Assembly (NCBI RefSeq): GCF_004526235.1
Contig: NZ_CP038159.1
Location: 1,364,001-1,428,000 of the forward strand
Reading direction: 5' to 3'
Length of the DNA: 64,000 bases
DNA from: Sphingobacterium sp. CZ-2
GTDB taxonomy: Bacteria > Bacteroidota > Bacteroidia > Sphingobacteriales > Sphingobacteriaceae
The notes below the pieces were generated by a model that was given only the letters and a program-made list of their open reading frames with translations, had not been told where the DNA came from and did not search any database. Position numbers and translations under genes: made by a program. Within the stretch, counting starts at the first letter, position 1. Every line of letters starts with the position of its first letter. Shown here in pieces: positions 1-9,577 of this stretch.

Positions 1-18
1 ATTGGATCCATTCAATAA
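1..18 (+). CDS. possible last codons of an upstream gene
   Basis: Frame 1 reads IGSIQ then TAA, six bases before the glycosyltransferase start. This could be the C-terminus of a preceding gene cut by the window edge. It is too short to test, so this is only a suggestion from spacing. Confidence 0.25.
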   Translation: MGSIQ

Positions 19-24
19 GAAATA

Positions 25-1074
25 ATGAAAGTTGTATTCGATACAGAGCGAATGAAATATGCGCATACCGGTTTATACCATTATTGTTTAAACCTGGGTA
101 ATGCACTTTTAACCGCTAAACCATCCCATGCCGATCTCTATTTTTACCACAACGAGAAATCGCCCTTGGTATTTGGCGAGGATAAAAACTACATCCGTCA
201 GAAATCGATACAGAAATTCCTAAAACCTAGCTGGAAAGGGTATGATGTCTATCATGCGAATTTCCAATTATCCCCTTACCTACCGAACAAAGGAAAATGC
301 AAAGTCGTACTTACCATACATGACCTTAATTTCATTGCGGAAGGAAAATCACCGGAGAAAGTCAAGAAGTACCTCGCAAAGGTACAACGGAATATCGACC
401 GTGCTGATGCGGTTGTAGCGATCTCCAAATTTGTGAAGGAAGATGTAGAAAAGCATTGCGACCTGAAGGGAAAAGAAATCCAGGTGATCTATAACGGTAG
501 TACGATCGATGCTTCCAAGATCAATTTGGCCAGTCCAAACTCCCCTATAGATGGTCCTTTTATGTTCAGCATAGGAACCATCGCGCGAAAAAAGAATTTC
601 CATGTCCTACCCTATCTTTTGGTAGGAAACGACTATAAATTGGTCATCAGTGGTATTGTACAGGAAGAGAACTACCAGGAAGAAATCCTGCAAATTGCTA
701 AAGAGCTACAGGTAGAAGACCGTGTACTGCTCACCGGCCCCATTTCGGAAGAAGAAAAATACAGTTACCTAAAGCATTGCAGCCTATTTGTATTTCCTTC
801 CATTGCCGAAGGTTTTGGCCTTCCGGTGATCGAAGCGATGACCTTTGGTAAAAAAGTACTGCTCTCCACCTACACCAGTTTACCGGAGGTTGGTGGTCCG
901 GAAGCCTTTTACCTGGAGTCGGTGGACAAGGATTACCTGATGGCATTTGGAGCCGAACGCTTGAAAAGCATTATAGCATCTGCGGATCGTTCCAATGAAA
1001 TTAAGGCTTGGGCATCCCAATTTACCTGGGACAAGGCGGCCGCAGAATATTGGCAAATTTACCAATCCATTTAA
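25..1074 (+). CDS. glycosyltransferase, GT-B fold, GT4-like
   Basis: A 349-residue cytoplasmic glycosyltransferase expected to move a sugar from a nucleotide-sugar donor onto a surface-polysaccharide or lipid-linked acceptor. The C-terminal half has the GT4 donor-site pattern: FPSIAEGFGLPVIEAM, with the EX7E pair at about E262 and E270, followed by the PEVGG element. The N-terminal half (HTGLYHYCLNL, then HANFQLSP and HDLNFI) fits the acceptor Rossmann domain. The length is normal for the family. It probably ends an operon that begins outside the window. Donor and acceptor cannot be assigned. Confidence 0.85.
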   Translation: MKVVFDTERMKYAHTGLYHYCLNLGNALLTAKPSHADLYFYHNEKSPLVFGEDKNYIRQKSIQKFLKPSWKGYDVYHANFQLSPYLPNKGKCKVVLTIHDLNFIAEGKSPEKVKKYLAKVQRNIDRADAVVAISKFVKEDVEKHCDLKGKEIQVIYNGSTIDASKINLASPNSPIDGPFMFSIGTIARKKNFHVLPYLLVGNDYKLVISGIVQEENYQEEILQIAKELQVEDRVLLTGPISEEEKYSYLKHCSLFVFPSIAEGFGLPVIEAMTFGKKVLLSTYTSLPEVGGPEAFYLESVDKDYLMAFGAERLKSIIASADRSNEIKAWASQFTWDKAAAEYWQIYQSI

Positions 1075-1106
1075 TCCAAGTAGATCAGGAGATAAGGTCA
1101 AAAATA

Positions 1107-1140
1107 TTTGTTTTCATTATACATTTTTTTTATACCTTTG
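1107..1140 (+). promoter_or_regulatory. Bacteroidota-type promoter for secDF
   Basis: A perfect -7 element TACCTTTG (1133-1140) has TTTG at 1107-1110. The 22-base spacer is longer than usual for this promoter class, so the -33 assignment is tentative. Transcription would begin near 1147, giving a leader of about 60 bases. Confidence 0.5.
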
Positions 1141-1208
1141 CGATTCTTGGTAAATATTATTAAGCTTAAAAAACAACATAAAAAACCATAATTTATTACG
1201 ATTAGACA

Positions 1209-4200
1209 ATGAGTAAAGGGCTGATTAAATTTTTGGTGATAGTGGTTTCCTTAGCGTGCCTCTACTCCATATCATTCACTTTTGTGACCCGCAAAGTCGA
1301 AAAAGATGCCGCAGCTTATGCAAATGGTGATCTGGCTAAAGAAAAAGCCTACCTAGATTCCATGGCAAGCGAAGTAGTTTATAACTTAGGTATCGCGAAA
1401 TTCACTTACCGTGAAGCAAAAGCAAATGAACTTGCTCTTGGTCTTGATCTAAAAGGTGGTATGAACGTGACCATGGAGATTTCCTTGGACGAGTTGATTA
1501 CCAACTTGGCGAACAAGCCTAAAGATGCAAACTTTAACAAAGCATTGGCGACAGCTATTGCTAAAAGCAAAACAACCAACACATCGTTGATTGATTTATT
1601 TCTAAATGAGTACAAAGCTACCGGTGCAGCAACTCCAATCGCGTCGTTCTTCGCGACCACGGATAATGCAGCGGAGATCCAAGCAGGAAGTTCTGAAGCT
1701 GATGTGAAGAGATTCTTGAATAAAGAAGCTGATAATGCCATCCAAAACTCATACAAAGTACTTCGTACGCGTATCGATAAATTCGGTGTTGCTTCCCCTA
1801 ACATTCAGATCCAACAAGGTACCAACCGTATCTTAATCGAACTTCCGGGTATCAATGATGAAGAGCGCGTGCGCAAACTTCTTCAAGGATCTGCAAAATT
1901 GGAATTCTACGAGACCTTCAACAATGCAGATGTGTACCAGTTGATGGACAATATCAACCGTACCTTAGCAACTACCTTAAAAGCTGACAAACCAGCAGCA
2001 GTAGCGGCTACTCCAGTTGATACGACAGCAGCAGCTAACAACGCAGCTGATACGACTAAAAAAGAAGATAACCTATTATCAAAATTAGGCGCAAACAAAA
2101 ATGCGGCTGATTCTAATGCAAGCAATGCCGCTGACCTAACAGCAGGAAATCCATTATTCTCCATCTTACAGCCAAACGTTGGCCAAGGTCCTTCCGGACA
2201 AATGGAATTGGGTCCTGGTGCAGTAGTTGGTTATGCAAACCTTAAAGATACGGCTAAAGTAAATGCTTACTTGGCTCGTCCAGAGATCAAATCGATCATT
2301 CCTGGCAATATGCGCCTATTATGGGCGGTAAAACCGGAGAGCCTTTCACAAACGAAAGACATCCTTTCCTTATTTGCTATCAGAACTTCAGGTAACGAGA
2401 ATGGTCCTGCCATGACAGGTGATGTGATCACCAACGCTAGAGATGAGTTTGATCCGCAGACCAATAAACCGATCGTTTCCATGGCGATGAACGCACAAGG
2501 CGCGCGCGATTGGCAACGTGTTACAGCTGCTGCCGCTCAAGGTAGATATTCTGTAGCTATCGTGTTGGATGGTGTGGTTTACTCCGCTCCAGGTGTAGAA
2601 AGAGAAATCGCTGGTGGTAACTCGACCATCTCCGGAAACTTCACGATCGAAGATACCAAAGACTTAGCAAACGTATTGAAAGCTGGTCGTCTTCCAACAA
2701 CGGCTAAAATCGTGGAAGAAGCGATCGTAGGTCCTTCTTTAGGACAGGTAGCTATCGATTCAGGGGTTAACTCTGCGGTGATCGGTATCATCGTGGTTAT
2801 GGCCTTCATGATCGCTTACTACAACCGTGCAGGTATTGCTGCAAACATTGCGGTAATCTTCAACGTGTTCTTCCTTATGGGCGTATTGGCATCCTTAAAT
2901 GCCGTACTGACCCTGCCAGGTATAGCGGGTATCGTATTGACGATGGGTACTGCCGTGGATGCGAACGTACTGATCTACGAGCGTATGCGTGAGGAAATGG
3001 CGCTTGGTAAATCCATGCGTAAAGTGGTAGAAGATGGTTATAAGCATGCTATGCCTTCCATCTTAGACTCCCAGATCACGACGTTCTTAGTAGGTTTGAT
3101 CCTATTCTTTACAGGTTCGGGACCAATCCAAGGTTTCGCAACAACCTTAATGATCGGTATCATTACATCCTTATTCACCGCGATCTTCATTACACGTTTG
3201 ATTTTCGAATACATGTTGAGCAAGGAAATGAAAATTACCGTTTCTTTCCCTTGGTCTAACCATACCTTGAAGAATGCAAACTTCGCATTCATCAAGAAAA
3301 GAAAAGTAGCTTATTTGGTTTCATTGGTAGCCATTGTAATCTCTCTTGGTGCTATTGCTGTTAAAGGATTCTCTTACGGCGTTGACTTCCAAGGAGGACG
3401 TACCTATACCATTAAGTATGACACTCCGGTAGCTGCTGAAACAGTACGTGAGAATTTGGATAATGTTTTTGGAACCACTACCGAGGTTAAAACCTTTGGA
3501 ACGGACAATCAATTACGTGTAACGACTTCTTACCATATCGAAGAGACCAGCGATGCTGCAGATCAGGAAGTATTGTCTAAATTGAACGAAGGACTTTCTA
3601 AAGTTCAAGGTAAATACGAAATCCTTTCGCAACAGAAAGTAGGACCAACGATCGCAAGTGATATTAGAGACAGAGCAATCTATGCTTCCATCCTATCCAT
3701 CCTTGTCATTGCTGCCTACATCTTGGTTCGTTTCCACAAATGGCAATATTCTGCGGGTGCTGCAATTGCAACCATCCACGATGCGATCATCCTTTTAGGT
3801 CTATTCTCGATCTTGGATGGTATTGTTCCCTTCTCTTTGGATATCGACCAACACTTTGTAGCGGCTATCCTTACGGTATTGGGTTATTCAGTGAACGATA
3901 CGGTCGTTGTATTTGACCGTCTGCGTGAGTACCTGAAAAAACCAGATGCGCATAGAGAAGATATTGGTACAACGATCAATAAAGCGATCAACTCTACATT
4001 AAGCCGTACCGTGATTACCTCATTGACTGTAATCTTCGTTCTAGCGGTATTATTTGTATTTGGTGGAGAAGTTATCCGCGGATTCTCTTTCGCCATCTTA
4101 GTGGGTATCGTCGTTGCGACTTATTCATCGATCTTCCTAGCTGCTCCAGCCATCTACGACTTAAGTGGTGGTAAGCATCTAGCTTCTTCAGCAAAACCTG

Positions 4201-4235
4201 AAGAGAAAAAACAAGCAAAAGTGGTTACTCCATAA
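1209..4235 (+). CDS. secDF: protein translocase subunit SecDF (fused)
   Basis: An inner-membrane RND-type motor that uses the proton gradient to help complete Sec-dependent export. At 1008 residues it is the fused SecD-SecF form. The SecD part has an N-terminal membrane segment (about residues 5-25), the LGLDLKGGM signature near residue 77, and a large periplasmic domain carrying an Ala/Asn/Asp/Thr-rich low-complexity insertion at about 255-315. A six-helix membrane domain follows (about 520-690, with TMGTAVDANVLIYER). The SecF part starts near residue 700 with YGVDFQGGRTY and a second six-helix domain. A strong terminator follows directly, so it is probably monocistronic. Confidence 0.96.
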   Translation: MSKGLIKFLVIVVSLACLYSISFTFVTRKVEKDAAAYANGDLAKEKAYLDSMASEVVYNLGIAKFTYREAKANELALGLDLKGGMNVTMEISLDELITNLANKPKDANFNKALATAIAKSKTTNTSLIDLFLNEYKATGAATPIASFFATTDNAAEIQAGSSEADVKRFLNKEADNAIQNSYKVLRTRIDKFGVASPNIQIQQGTNRILIELPGINDEERVRKLLQGSAKLEFYETFNNADVYQLMDNINRTLATTLKADKPAAVAATPVDTTAAANNAADTTKKEDNLLSKLGANKNAADSNASNAADLTAGNPLFSILQPNVGQGPSGQMELGPGAVVGYANLKDTAKVNAYLARPEIKSIIPGNMRLLWAVKPESLSQTKDILSLFAIRTSGNENGPAMTGDVITNARDEFDPQTNKPIVSMAMNAQGARDWQRVTAAAAQGRYSVAIVLDGVVYSAPGVEREIAGGNSTISGNFTIEDTKDLANVLKAGRLPTTAKIVEEAIVGPSLGQVAIDSGVNSAVIGIIVVMAFMIAYYNRAGIAANIAVIFNVFFLMGVLASLNAVLTLPGIAGIVLTMGTAVDANVLIYERMREEMALGKSMRKVVEDGYKHAMPSILDSQITTFLVGLILFFTGSGPIQGFATTLMIGIITSLFTAIFITRLIFEYMLSKEMKITVSFPWSNHTLKNANFAFIKKRKVAYLVSLVAIVISLGAIAVKGFSYGVDFQGGRTYTIKYDTPVAAETVRENLDNVFGTTTEVKTFGTDNQLRVTTSYHIEETSDAADQEVLSKLNEGLSKVQGKYEILSQQKVGPTIASDIRDRAIYASILSILVIAAYILVRFHKWQYSAGAAIATIHDAIILLGLFSILDGIVPFSLDIDQHFVAAILTVLGYSVNDTVVVFDRLREYLKKPDAHREDIGTTINKAINSTLSRTVITSLTVIFVLAVLFVFGGEVIRGFSFAILVGIVVATYSSIFLAAPAIYDLSGGKHLASSAKPEEKKQAKVVTP

Positions 4236-4257
4236 TCGAGTATCATAATAAAATCAG

Positions 4258-4291
4258 AAAAAGCCTTGATGTTGACCATCAAGGCTTTTTT
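4258..4291 (+). terminator. intrinsic terminator after secDF
   Basis: The 14-base arms AAAAAGCCTTGATG (4258-4271) and CATCAAGGCTTTTT (4277-4290) enclose a 5-base loop and run into a T tract. Confidence 0.9.
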
Positions 4292-4306
4292 ATTTATAAT
4301 TTTTAG

Positions 4307-4314
4307 TAGTTTTG
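4307..4314 (+). promoter_or_regulatory. -7 promoter element for the 4332 lipoprotein
   Basis: TAGTTTTG matches TAnnTTTG and lies 17 bases before the ATG. Only T-rich sequence occupies the -33 position. Confidence 0.45.
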
Positions 4315-4331
4315 ATGCTTAAACAGTACAC

Positions 4332-4952
4332 ATGAGATTAACATACGTTCTTCCGTTTTTAAGTTTATCCTTGGCCCTAACGACCGTAGGATGCAATAAT
4401 GAACCGAAACAACAAGCAGCCACTGAAGTGCATAATGAGCACGATGGACATGACCACAGTGCACATGCAGAGACAAGCCCTTCTACTGCAGCTCCTGCCC
4501 CACAACAGGCTCCACCGACGGTAAAAGCGGCCAACTTATCTATTCCTGAATTCACGTTTTTCAAGGTTAAATCGGGTATGCCATTCAGCAAAGCGGATAT
4601 TGCCGCTGGAAGGAATACCGTTTTTATTCTATTTGACCCTTCTTGTGCACATTGCCAACATGAAGCCACTGCCCTATCATCGAATTACGATAAGATCAAA
4701 GGGGTGAATATCTATTACGTTTCCATGAACGATCCGGCTTTGATGGCCAATTTCTTCAATACCTTTGGTAAAGAATTAGAAGGAAAACCGAATGTGGAAA
4801 TGCTTTACGATCGTAATCAGGAATTTGTACAACGTATTCACATCCCAAAAATGTTTCCGGCAAACTATGTATATGGTCCAGACGGAAGCCTAAAAAAATA
4901 CTGGGAAGGTGAGAAAGATATCAAAGAAGTAATCGCTGATTTTAATAATTAA
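4332..4952 (+). CDS. thioredoxin-like lipoprotein with His-rich segment
   Basis: A 206-residue exported protein. The signal peptide ends in a lipobox (LTTVGC, lipidated Cys21). A His-rich stretch follows (about residues 36-48, HNEHDGHDHSAH) that could bind metal, then an Ala/Pro linker and a redoxin domain of the TlpA/AhpC-TSA type. The redox motif is C105-A-H-C108 in FDPSCAHC. The likely role is thiol reduction or disulfide handling at the envelope; metal binding is inferred from composition only. Its stop codon overlaps the GAPDH start by one base (TAATG), so the two genes are translationally coupled. Confidence 0.8.
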   Translation: MRLTYVLPFLSLSLALTTVGCNNEPKQQAATEVHNEHDGHDHSAHAETSPSTAAPAPQQAPPTVKAANLSIPEFTFFKVKSGMPFSKADIAAGRNTVFILFDPSCAHCQHEATALSSNYDKIKGVNIYYVSMNDPALMANFFNTFGKELEGKPNVEMLYDRNQEFVQRIHIPKMFPANYVYGPDGSLKKYWEGEKDIKEVIADFNN

Positions 4953-5950
4953 TGAGAATAGCCATCAATGGGTTCGGACGCATAGGACGCCACAGCCTAA
5001 GAAACCTGCTGAACAGAGGATTGGATAATGTAGAGGTTGTTGCCATCAATGATTTGGCAGATGCGGCTACACTAGCCCACCTCTTTAAATATGATTCGGT
5101 GCATGGTCCGCTTGGAAAAGAGCTGAGCTATGAGGAGAACCACCTTTACATTGATGGAAAAGCTATACAGATCTTCAACAAAAAAAATCCGGAAGAACTT
5201 CCCTGGAAGGAATTGGCGATTGATGTGGTCATCGAATCGACCGGATTATTTGTGAAGCATGATCTGGCCCAAAAGCATATCCTGGCTGGGGCAAAACAGG
5301 TGATCATCTCTGCTCCATCGCCGGATAAAGAGGTTCCTACAGTGGTATTGGGTATCAATGATGCGGATTTTGATTGGAATACGCCGATCTTTTCCAATGC
5401 CTCCTGTACCACCAACAATGTGGCACCCATGATCAGGATATTGGATGAGAATTGGGGTATTGTCGATGGGTATATCACCACGGTACACTCCATGACAGGG
5501 GATCAGAACCTGCATGATGCACCGCATCGGGATCTACGAAGATCACGAGCGGCATCGGCTTCCATCATTCCCACTACGACGGGTGCTGCCAAGGCCATTA
5601 CCAATGTCTTTAAACATTTGGATGGCAAACTGGGCGGCGCAGGTATACGCGTTCCGGTATTGAATGGTTCTTTAACTGATTTTACCTGTAACCTGGCCAA
5701 ACAGACTACTGTAGAAGAGATCAACCAAAAATTCAAGGAAGCTGCTGCAGGTTCCTTGAAAAATGTACTATACTATACCGAAGATCCCATCGTTTCGGTG
5801 GATATCATCAATAACCCTTATTCCTGTGTTTTTGATTCGGAGCTGACCAGTATTGTGGGTGGCTTGGTAAAGGTGGTTGGTTGGTACGACAATGAATTCG
5901 GATATTCCAACCGCTTGGTGGATATCCTGGAAATCCTATCCAAACGATGA
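4952..5950 (+). CDS. gap: glyceraldehyde-3-phosphate dehydrogenase, type I
   Basis: Oxidises glyceraldehyde 3-phosphate to 1,3-bisphosphoglycerate with NAD+ in glycolysis (332 residues, usual length). Visible signatures are the N-terminal Rossmann motif GFGRIGR, the NAD-favouring AINDLAD segment, the catalytic motif NASCTTN with Cys152, the base His in TTVHSMTGDQ near 179, and the C-terminal WYDNEFGYSNR. It lies between the thioredoxin-like lipoprotein (1-base overlap) and a GNAT gene (4-base ATGA overlap). Its presence in a three-gene unit with a lipoprotein and an acetyltransferase, rather than with glycolytic genes, suggests it could be one of several paralogues; that cannot be judged here. 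Confidence 0.95.
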   Translation: MRIAINGFGRIGRHSLRNLLNRGLDNVEVVAINDLADAATLAHLFKYDSVHGPLGKELSYEENHLYIDGKAIQIFNKKNPEELPWKELAIDVVIESTGLFVKHDLAQKHILAGAKQVIISAPSPDKEVPTVVLGINDADFDWNTPIFSNASCTTNNVAPMIRILDENWGIVDGYITTVHSMTGDQNLHDAPHRDLRRSRAASASIIPTTTGAAKAITNVFKHLDGKLGGAGIRVPVLNGSLTDFTCNLAKQTTVEEINQKFKEAAAGSLKNVLYYTEDPIVSVDIINNPYSCVFDSELTSIVGGLVKVVGWYDNEFGYSNRLVDILEILSKR

Positions 5951-6387
5951 TCAGGTTTATCAAAACGGAGGATACCTTAGCGCTGCGAAGCGAAGTACTA
6001 CAGCGTGGAAAAGCCTTGGAGCTTTGCATCAATCCGGAGGATGATAAACCCGATAGTTTTCATTTGGGGTATTTTGATGAGGAGGGTAAGCTTCAAAGTG
6101 TATTGACCATTCATCAGATCAATCATCCCAAATTACCGCATACCGGTTATCGATTACGTGGCATGGCTACTGCCGCTGAGGCCAGAAGGAAAGGCTATGG
6201 TAAACAGCTTTTAACGGCTGCTATCGATCATATTCAGACACAGCTTCATGGGGGTTACTTATGGCTAATCGCCAGGGAAATCGCCTATCCTTTTTATGAG
6301 GATATGGGTTTCGAATATTTTTCCGATGAATATGATATTCCGAATGTAGGTTTGCACAAGGAAATGTACCTGCCGTTTTACTCCTAA
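5947..6387 (+). CDS. GNAT-family N-acetyltransferase
   Basis: A 146-residue single-domain GNAT protein expected to acetylate an amine using acetyl-CoA. The acetyl-CoA loop is seen as AEARRKGYGKQLL (R/Q-x-x-G-x-G/A), after a strand RLRGMATA; FYEDMGFEYF is the usual C-terminal GNAT motif. The start overlaps the GAPDH stop (ATGA). The substrate is not predictable. Confidence 0.82.
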   Translation: MIRFIKTEDTLALRSEVLQRGKALELCINPEDDKPDSFHLGYFDEEGKLQSVLTIHQINHPKLPHTGYRLRGMATAAEARRKGYGKQLLTAAIDHIQTQLHGGYLWLIAREIAYPFYEDMGFEYFSDEYDIPNVGLHKEMYLPFYS

Positions 6388-6414
6388 TTTTTATTGGGGA
6401 TTAGTTTTCGGTTT

Positions 6415-7185
6415 TTATAACTCACCGGCCACCCCTAGCCCAAATAAGGCAAAATCATATTTAACCGGATCCTCTGGATCAAAATACCGTAGGTTTTCCG
6501 TTAATTCTAGCGCAGATTTCCAATTGACCTTATCGCTTTGGATCAAACCAAATTTCCGGGCAACGCGCTCTACATGGACATCACAGGGACAGATAAGATC
6601 TTTGGGTGATATCCGGTTCCAAATCCCAAAATCTACCCCCTTATCATCCTTCCTCACCATCCAACGCAAGAACATATTCAATCGCTTACAACTGGATTTC
6701 TGGAAGGGAGAACTGATATGCTTTCTTGTTCGCCAAGGAAAATCAGGCAGGGAGAAAAAATAGCTTTTGAAATTATTCAAGGCGTTCTCTATGGAGAATT
6801 CCTGGCCTTCATCAAGCTGCAGGAATGCATCTTCCAAGCTGTTGAAGCGAAGGTAATGCTGCTGGAAAAAGGCAATAAAATATAAGAGATCGGTGTCATT
6901 GAAGGTACGATGCTTAAATCCCAAGAGGCGTTTGAGGTCGCTATCCTGATGGTTGAGGATAAAATCATGCGGTGCCTGGTCCATACGTTCTGCCAATTCC
7001 AGGCACTTATTGATGATGGTTTTGCGTTGCCCCCAGGCCAATATGCTGGCAAAGAACCCCATGATCTCGATATCCTCCTTCTTTTGGAATCGATGGGGTA
7101 TACTGATCGGGTCGTGCGGAATAAAATCCGGTTGGTTAAATTCCAGTACCTTTTTGTCCAAGAAATCTTTTAATGATAGATCCAT
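6415..7185 (-). CDS. DUF2400 / TIGR02757 family protein
   Basis: A 256-residue protein of the uncharacterised family found widely in Bacteroidota. The recognisable parts are the N-terminal GFFASILAWGQRKTI segment and the C-terminal CPCDVHVERVARKFGL segment, which resembles the helix-hairpin DNA-glycosylase-like region of base-excision enzymes. Nucleic-acid work is therefore plausible but unproven. It reads toward the GNAT gene (convergent) and follows obg after a terminator. Confidence 0.75.
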   Translation of the reverse strand: MDLSLKDFLDKKVLEFNQPDFIPHDPISIPHRFQKKEDIEIMGFFASILAWGQRKTIINKCLELAERMDQAPHDFILNHQDSDLKRLLGFKHRTFNDTDLLYFIAFFQQHYLRFNSLEDAFLQLDEGQEFSIENALNNFKSYFFSLPDFPWRTRKHISSPFQKSSCKRLNMFLRWMVRKDDKGVDFGIWNRISPKDLICPCDVHVERVARKFGLIQSDKVNWKSALELTENLRYFDPEDPVKYDFALFGLGVAGEL

Positions 7186-7200
7186 TATCCCTAAAATAAG

Positions 7201-7222
7201 AAAAGCAACCGAGGTTGCTTTT
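7201..7222 (-). terminator. intrinsic terminator after obg
   Basis: The arms AAAAGCAACC (7201-7210) and GGTTGCTTTT (7213-7222) are perfectly paired. On - the hairpin follows the obg stop by 8 bases and ends in T-rich sequence. Confidence 0.7.
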
Positions 7223-7230
7223 AAATATGG

Positions 7231-8229
7231 TTATTCATTGATGGCTTTCCAGATCATATCCTTCAATTGCTGGATATTTTTTCCGGTCACTGAGGATATG
7301 AACAGGTAAGGAATTCCTTGAGGAACCTGTTCGGCCATTTCGCTTTCCAGTTGCTCATCCAACATATCCGATTTGGTGATGGCCAATAATTTTGGCTTAT
7401 CCAATAATTCCGGATTGTAGGCGGTAAGTTCATGCAATAGGATATTATATTCCTCTTCGATGGTCCGATCGGTATCTGCTGGTACCATGAACAAGAGCAC
7501 GGAGTTTCGTTCGATATGTCTCAGGAAACGGTGTCCTAATCCTTTTCCTTCGGATGCACCCTCGATGATCCCTGGAATATCCGCCATCACAAAGGATTTG
7601 TTATCCCGATAGCTGACGATGCCCAAGTTAGGAACCAAGGTGGTAAACGGATAATCTGCGATTTCAGGTTTTGCGGCGGAAAGAACCGACAGCAAGGTAG
7701 ATTTTCCGGCATTCGGGAATCCAACAAGCCCTACATCCGCCAATACTTTTAATTCCAAGATGATCCAACGCTCTTTACCTGGCATCCCCGGTTGGGCATG
7801 TCTTGGTGTTTGAACCGTGGAAGATTTGAAGTGCCAGTTTCCTAAACCACCACGACCTCCTGGAGTAAGGATTTTCGTCTGGCCATCACGGGTGATTTCG
7901 AATAGTACTTCGCCGGTCTCGGCATCCTTGGCCACCGTTCCTAGAGGAACTTCCAGGATTTCATCCTTACCGGTAGCACCTGTTTTCAAGGTAGATCCAC
8001 CAGGTTGACCATTTTCGGCAATGATGTGTTTACGGTATTTCAGGTGCAATAAGGTCCAGTGTTGGGTAGAACCTTGGAGCATAATATGCCCGCCACGACC
8101 ACCGTCGCCCCCATCGGGACCACCTTTGGCCGTGAATTTATCGCGGTGCAGATGGGCTGAACCAGCACCACCATGTCCCGAACGACAACAAACCTTTACG
8201 TAATCAACAAAATTTGACCCCTGCGCCAT
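7231..8229 (-). CDS. obg: GTPase Obg/CgtA
   Basis: An essential ribosome-associated GTPase acting in 50S assembly and stress control. The N-terminal glycine-rich Obg fold is clear ([32 protein letters not shown]). The G domain shows G1 GFPNAGKST near residue 168, switch [11 protein letters not shown], and G4 TKSD (variant of NKxD) near 285. At 332 residues it ends just after the G domain, lacking the variable C-terminal extension of longer Obg proteins. It lies 34 bases after adk, giving an adk-obg operon. Confidence 0.95.
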   Translation of the reverse strand: MAQGSNFVDYVKVCCRSGHGGAGSAHLHRDKFTAKGGPDGGDGGRGGHIMLQGSTQHWTLLHLKYRKHIIAENGQPGGSTLKTGATGKDEILEVPLGTVAKDAETGEVLFEITRDGQTKILTPGGRGGLGNWHFKSSTVQTPRHAQPGMPGKERWIILELKVLADVGLVGFPNAGKSTLLSVLSAAKPEIADYPFTTLVPNLGIVSYRDNKSFVMADIPGIIEGASEGKGLGHRFLRHIERNSVLLFMVPADTDRTIEEEYNILLHELTAYNPELLDKPKLLAITKSDMLDEQLESEMAEQVPQGIPYLFISSVTGKNIQQLKDMIWKAINE

Positions 8230-8263
8230 AAGACCTCTTCAATGTTTTTTATAAGCTTTTTTA

Positions 8264-8833
8264 TTAGTAACGATCGATGATCGACGTTAATTCCGAAAAG
8301 ATGCTTTCGATTTCACCAATACCATTTACTTTGGTCAATTTACCTTTGCCTTCGTAATAAGGTAATACATGGATCGTTTTTCCGAAATACTCTTCGATAC
8401 GTTTTTTTAGTTTATCTGCCGCATCATCTGCACGACCGGAAATCTCCTGGCGTTTAGCGATACGTTGCGTTAATTCCGTTTCATCAACATCCAAAGCAAT
8501 AACGCCTGAGATAGGCATATTGTTCGATTCCATGAATGCATCCAATGCTTCCGCTTGGGCAACAGTACGTGGAAAACCATCAAAAATAAATCCTTTTGCA
8601 TCAGGGTTATTATTGATCTCTTCCTCAAGCATGGCAATGGTTACCGAGTCAGGAACTAAGTTCCCATCAGCAATGATTTGACTTACTTGTTTACCTAATT
8701 CGGTTTGGTCCTTGATATGAGCGCGAAACATGTCACCGGTAGATATATGATGAAGGTCATACTTATCAATTAATTTAGCGGATTGGGTACCTTTTCCTGC
8801 TCCTGGAGGCCCGAATAATACTAGGTTTAGCAT
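8264..8833 (-). CDS. adk: adenylate kinase (short form)
   Basis: Catalyses ATP + AMP = 2 ADP. It has the P-loop GPPGAGKGTQ, the AMP-binding region STGDMFRAHI and the signature FDGFPRT. At 189 residues it is the short type: the LID is a brief linker after AKRQEISGRADD rather than the Cys-containing zinc LID. It is first in the adk-obg operon; no convincing promoter was found in the 34 bases between it and the upstream tRNA terminator. Confidence 0.95.
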   Translation of the reverse strand: MLNLVLFGPPGAGKGTQSAKLIDKYDLHHISTGDMFRAHIKDQTELGKQVSQIIADGNLVPDSVTIAMLEEEINNNPDAKGFIFDGFPRTVAQAEALDAFMESNNMPISGVIALDVDETELTQRIAKRQEISGRADDAADKLKKRIEEYFGKTIHVLPYYEGKGKLTKVNGIGEIESIFSELTSIIDRY

Positions 8834-8867
8834 AATGATGTTATTTATTGTTGATGATAAAAAACAA

Positions 8868-8895
8868 AAGCCTAATCCGTTTACGAATTAGGCTT
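8868..8895 (-). terminator. intrinsic terminator of the first tRNA-Arg gene
   Basis: The arms AAGCCTAATCCG (8868-8879) and CGAATTAGGCTT (8884-8895) pair with one G-T/A-C mismatch. On - they are followed by TTGTTTTTT. It lies 9 bases past the tRNA 3' end. Confidence 0.8.
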
Positions 8896-8903
8896 ATTCT
8901 AAG

Positions 8904-8977
8904 TGCGCTCAAAGGGAGTCGAACCCCTAACCTTCTGATCCGTAGTCAGATGCTCTATCCAATTAAGCTATGAGCGC
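8904..8977 (-). tRNA. tRNA-Arg (anticodon ACG), copy 1
   Basis: A 74-base cloverleaf on -: acceptor GCGCTCA pairs with TGAGCGC, anticodon loop CTACGGA (ACG), T loop GGTTCGACTCC. No CCA is encoded. The ACG anticodon would normally be edited to ICG. It is identical to the copy at 10200-10273. Confidence 0.96.
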
Positions 8978-9023
8978 GACAACCAACACTTTTGCGACAA
9001 ACGCCCTTTCTGTTTTGGTGATG

Positions 9024-9053
9024 CAAATATAAGGAAATAATAAGCCATTCAAA
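9024..9053 (-). promoter_or_regulatory. promoter of tRNA-Arg copy 1
   Basis: On -, TTTG (9050-9053), an 18-base spacer and TATATTTG (9024-9031) match the Bacteroidota promoter exactly. The predicted start, near 9017, is about 40 bases before the mature tRNA. Confidence 0.75.
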
Positions 9054-9062
9054 ATTTTTTTT

Positions 9063-9569
9063 TCATTTCTGACGCTTTCTACGCCCATACCAGATCAAAA
9101 AACCAGTGATGGGTAGGCTGGTTGAGATCAAACCTGCAATAAAGGTCGAAAATTTCCCGACCTGACCTAACCATTGCCCCATGTGCAATTGCCAAACCCA
9201 ATTCTCCACTTTATTATGCTTATCTTGCTGAATGCTAATTACATAAGGTTTACCTGTATATTTATCAAAATATCTGACATCCCTGTTTTCATCAGATTTC
9301 AAGCCTGCCCGATCGGCAATATGGAAAGCGAATACCCCACTTTTAGCATAATCATAAACCCAATATTTAATGACTTTTTTGTGAGGTATTTCTTGAAATA
9401 GTTTGTCCATTAAAGGAAATGCATCGATAAATTGCCCCGATTCCTTGGCCTTAGGCAATGATTTATGCCAATCTTCTGTTGTTGCTCCAAAACTGTTCAT
9501 GGTCATTTTCATTAAGGGCTGAAAAAAAATAATCAGCCCTGTCATACCCAGAATGAAACATATCAGCAT
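9063..9569 (-). pseudogene. PepSY-type membrane protein, C-terminal remnant
   Basis: A 168-residue reading frame covering only the last part of a PepSY-associated membrane protein, a family linked to siderophore reduction and iron uptake. It opens inside a membrane helix (CFILGMTGLIIFF), continues with the YFDKYTGKPY stretch and the LHMGQWLGQVGKF motif, and ends with the last helix and LIWYGRRKRQK. Family members have about 380-500 residues with an N-terminal helix and two PepSY domains, all absent here. Just upstream in frame is a TAG (9576-9578). The break meets the 5' end of the truncated AraC gene, so this looks like one side of a deletion. Confidence 0.72.
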
Positions 9570-9577
9570 GGAAGACT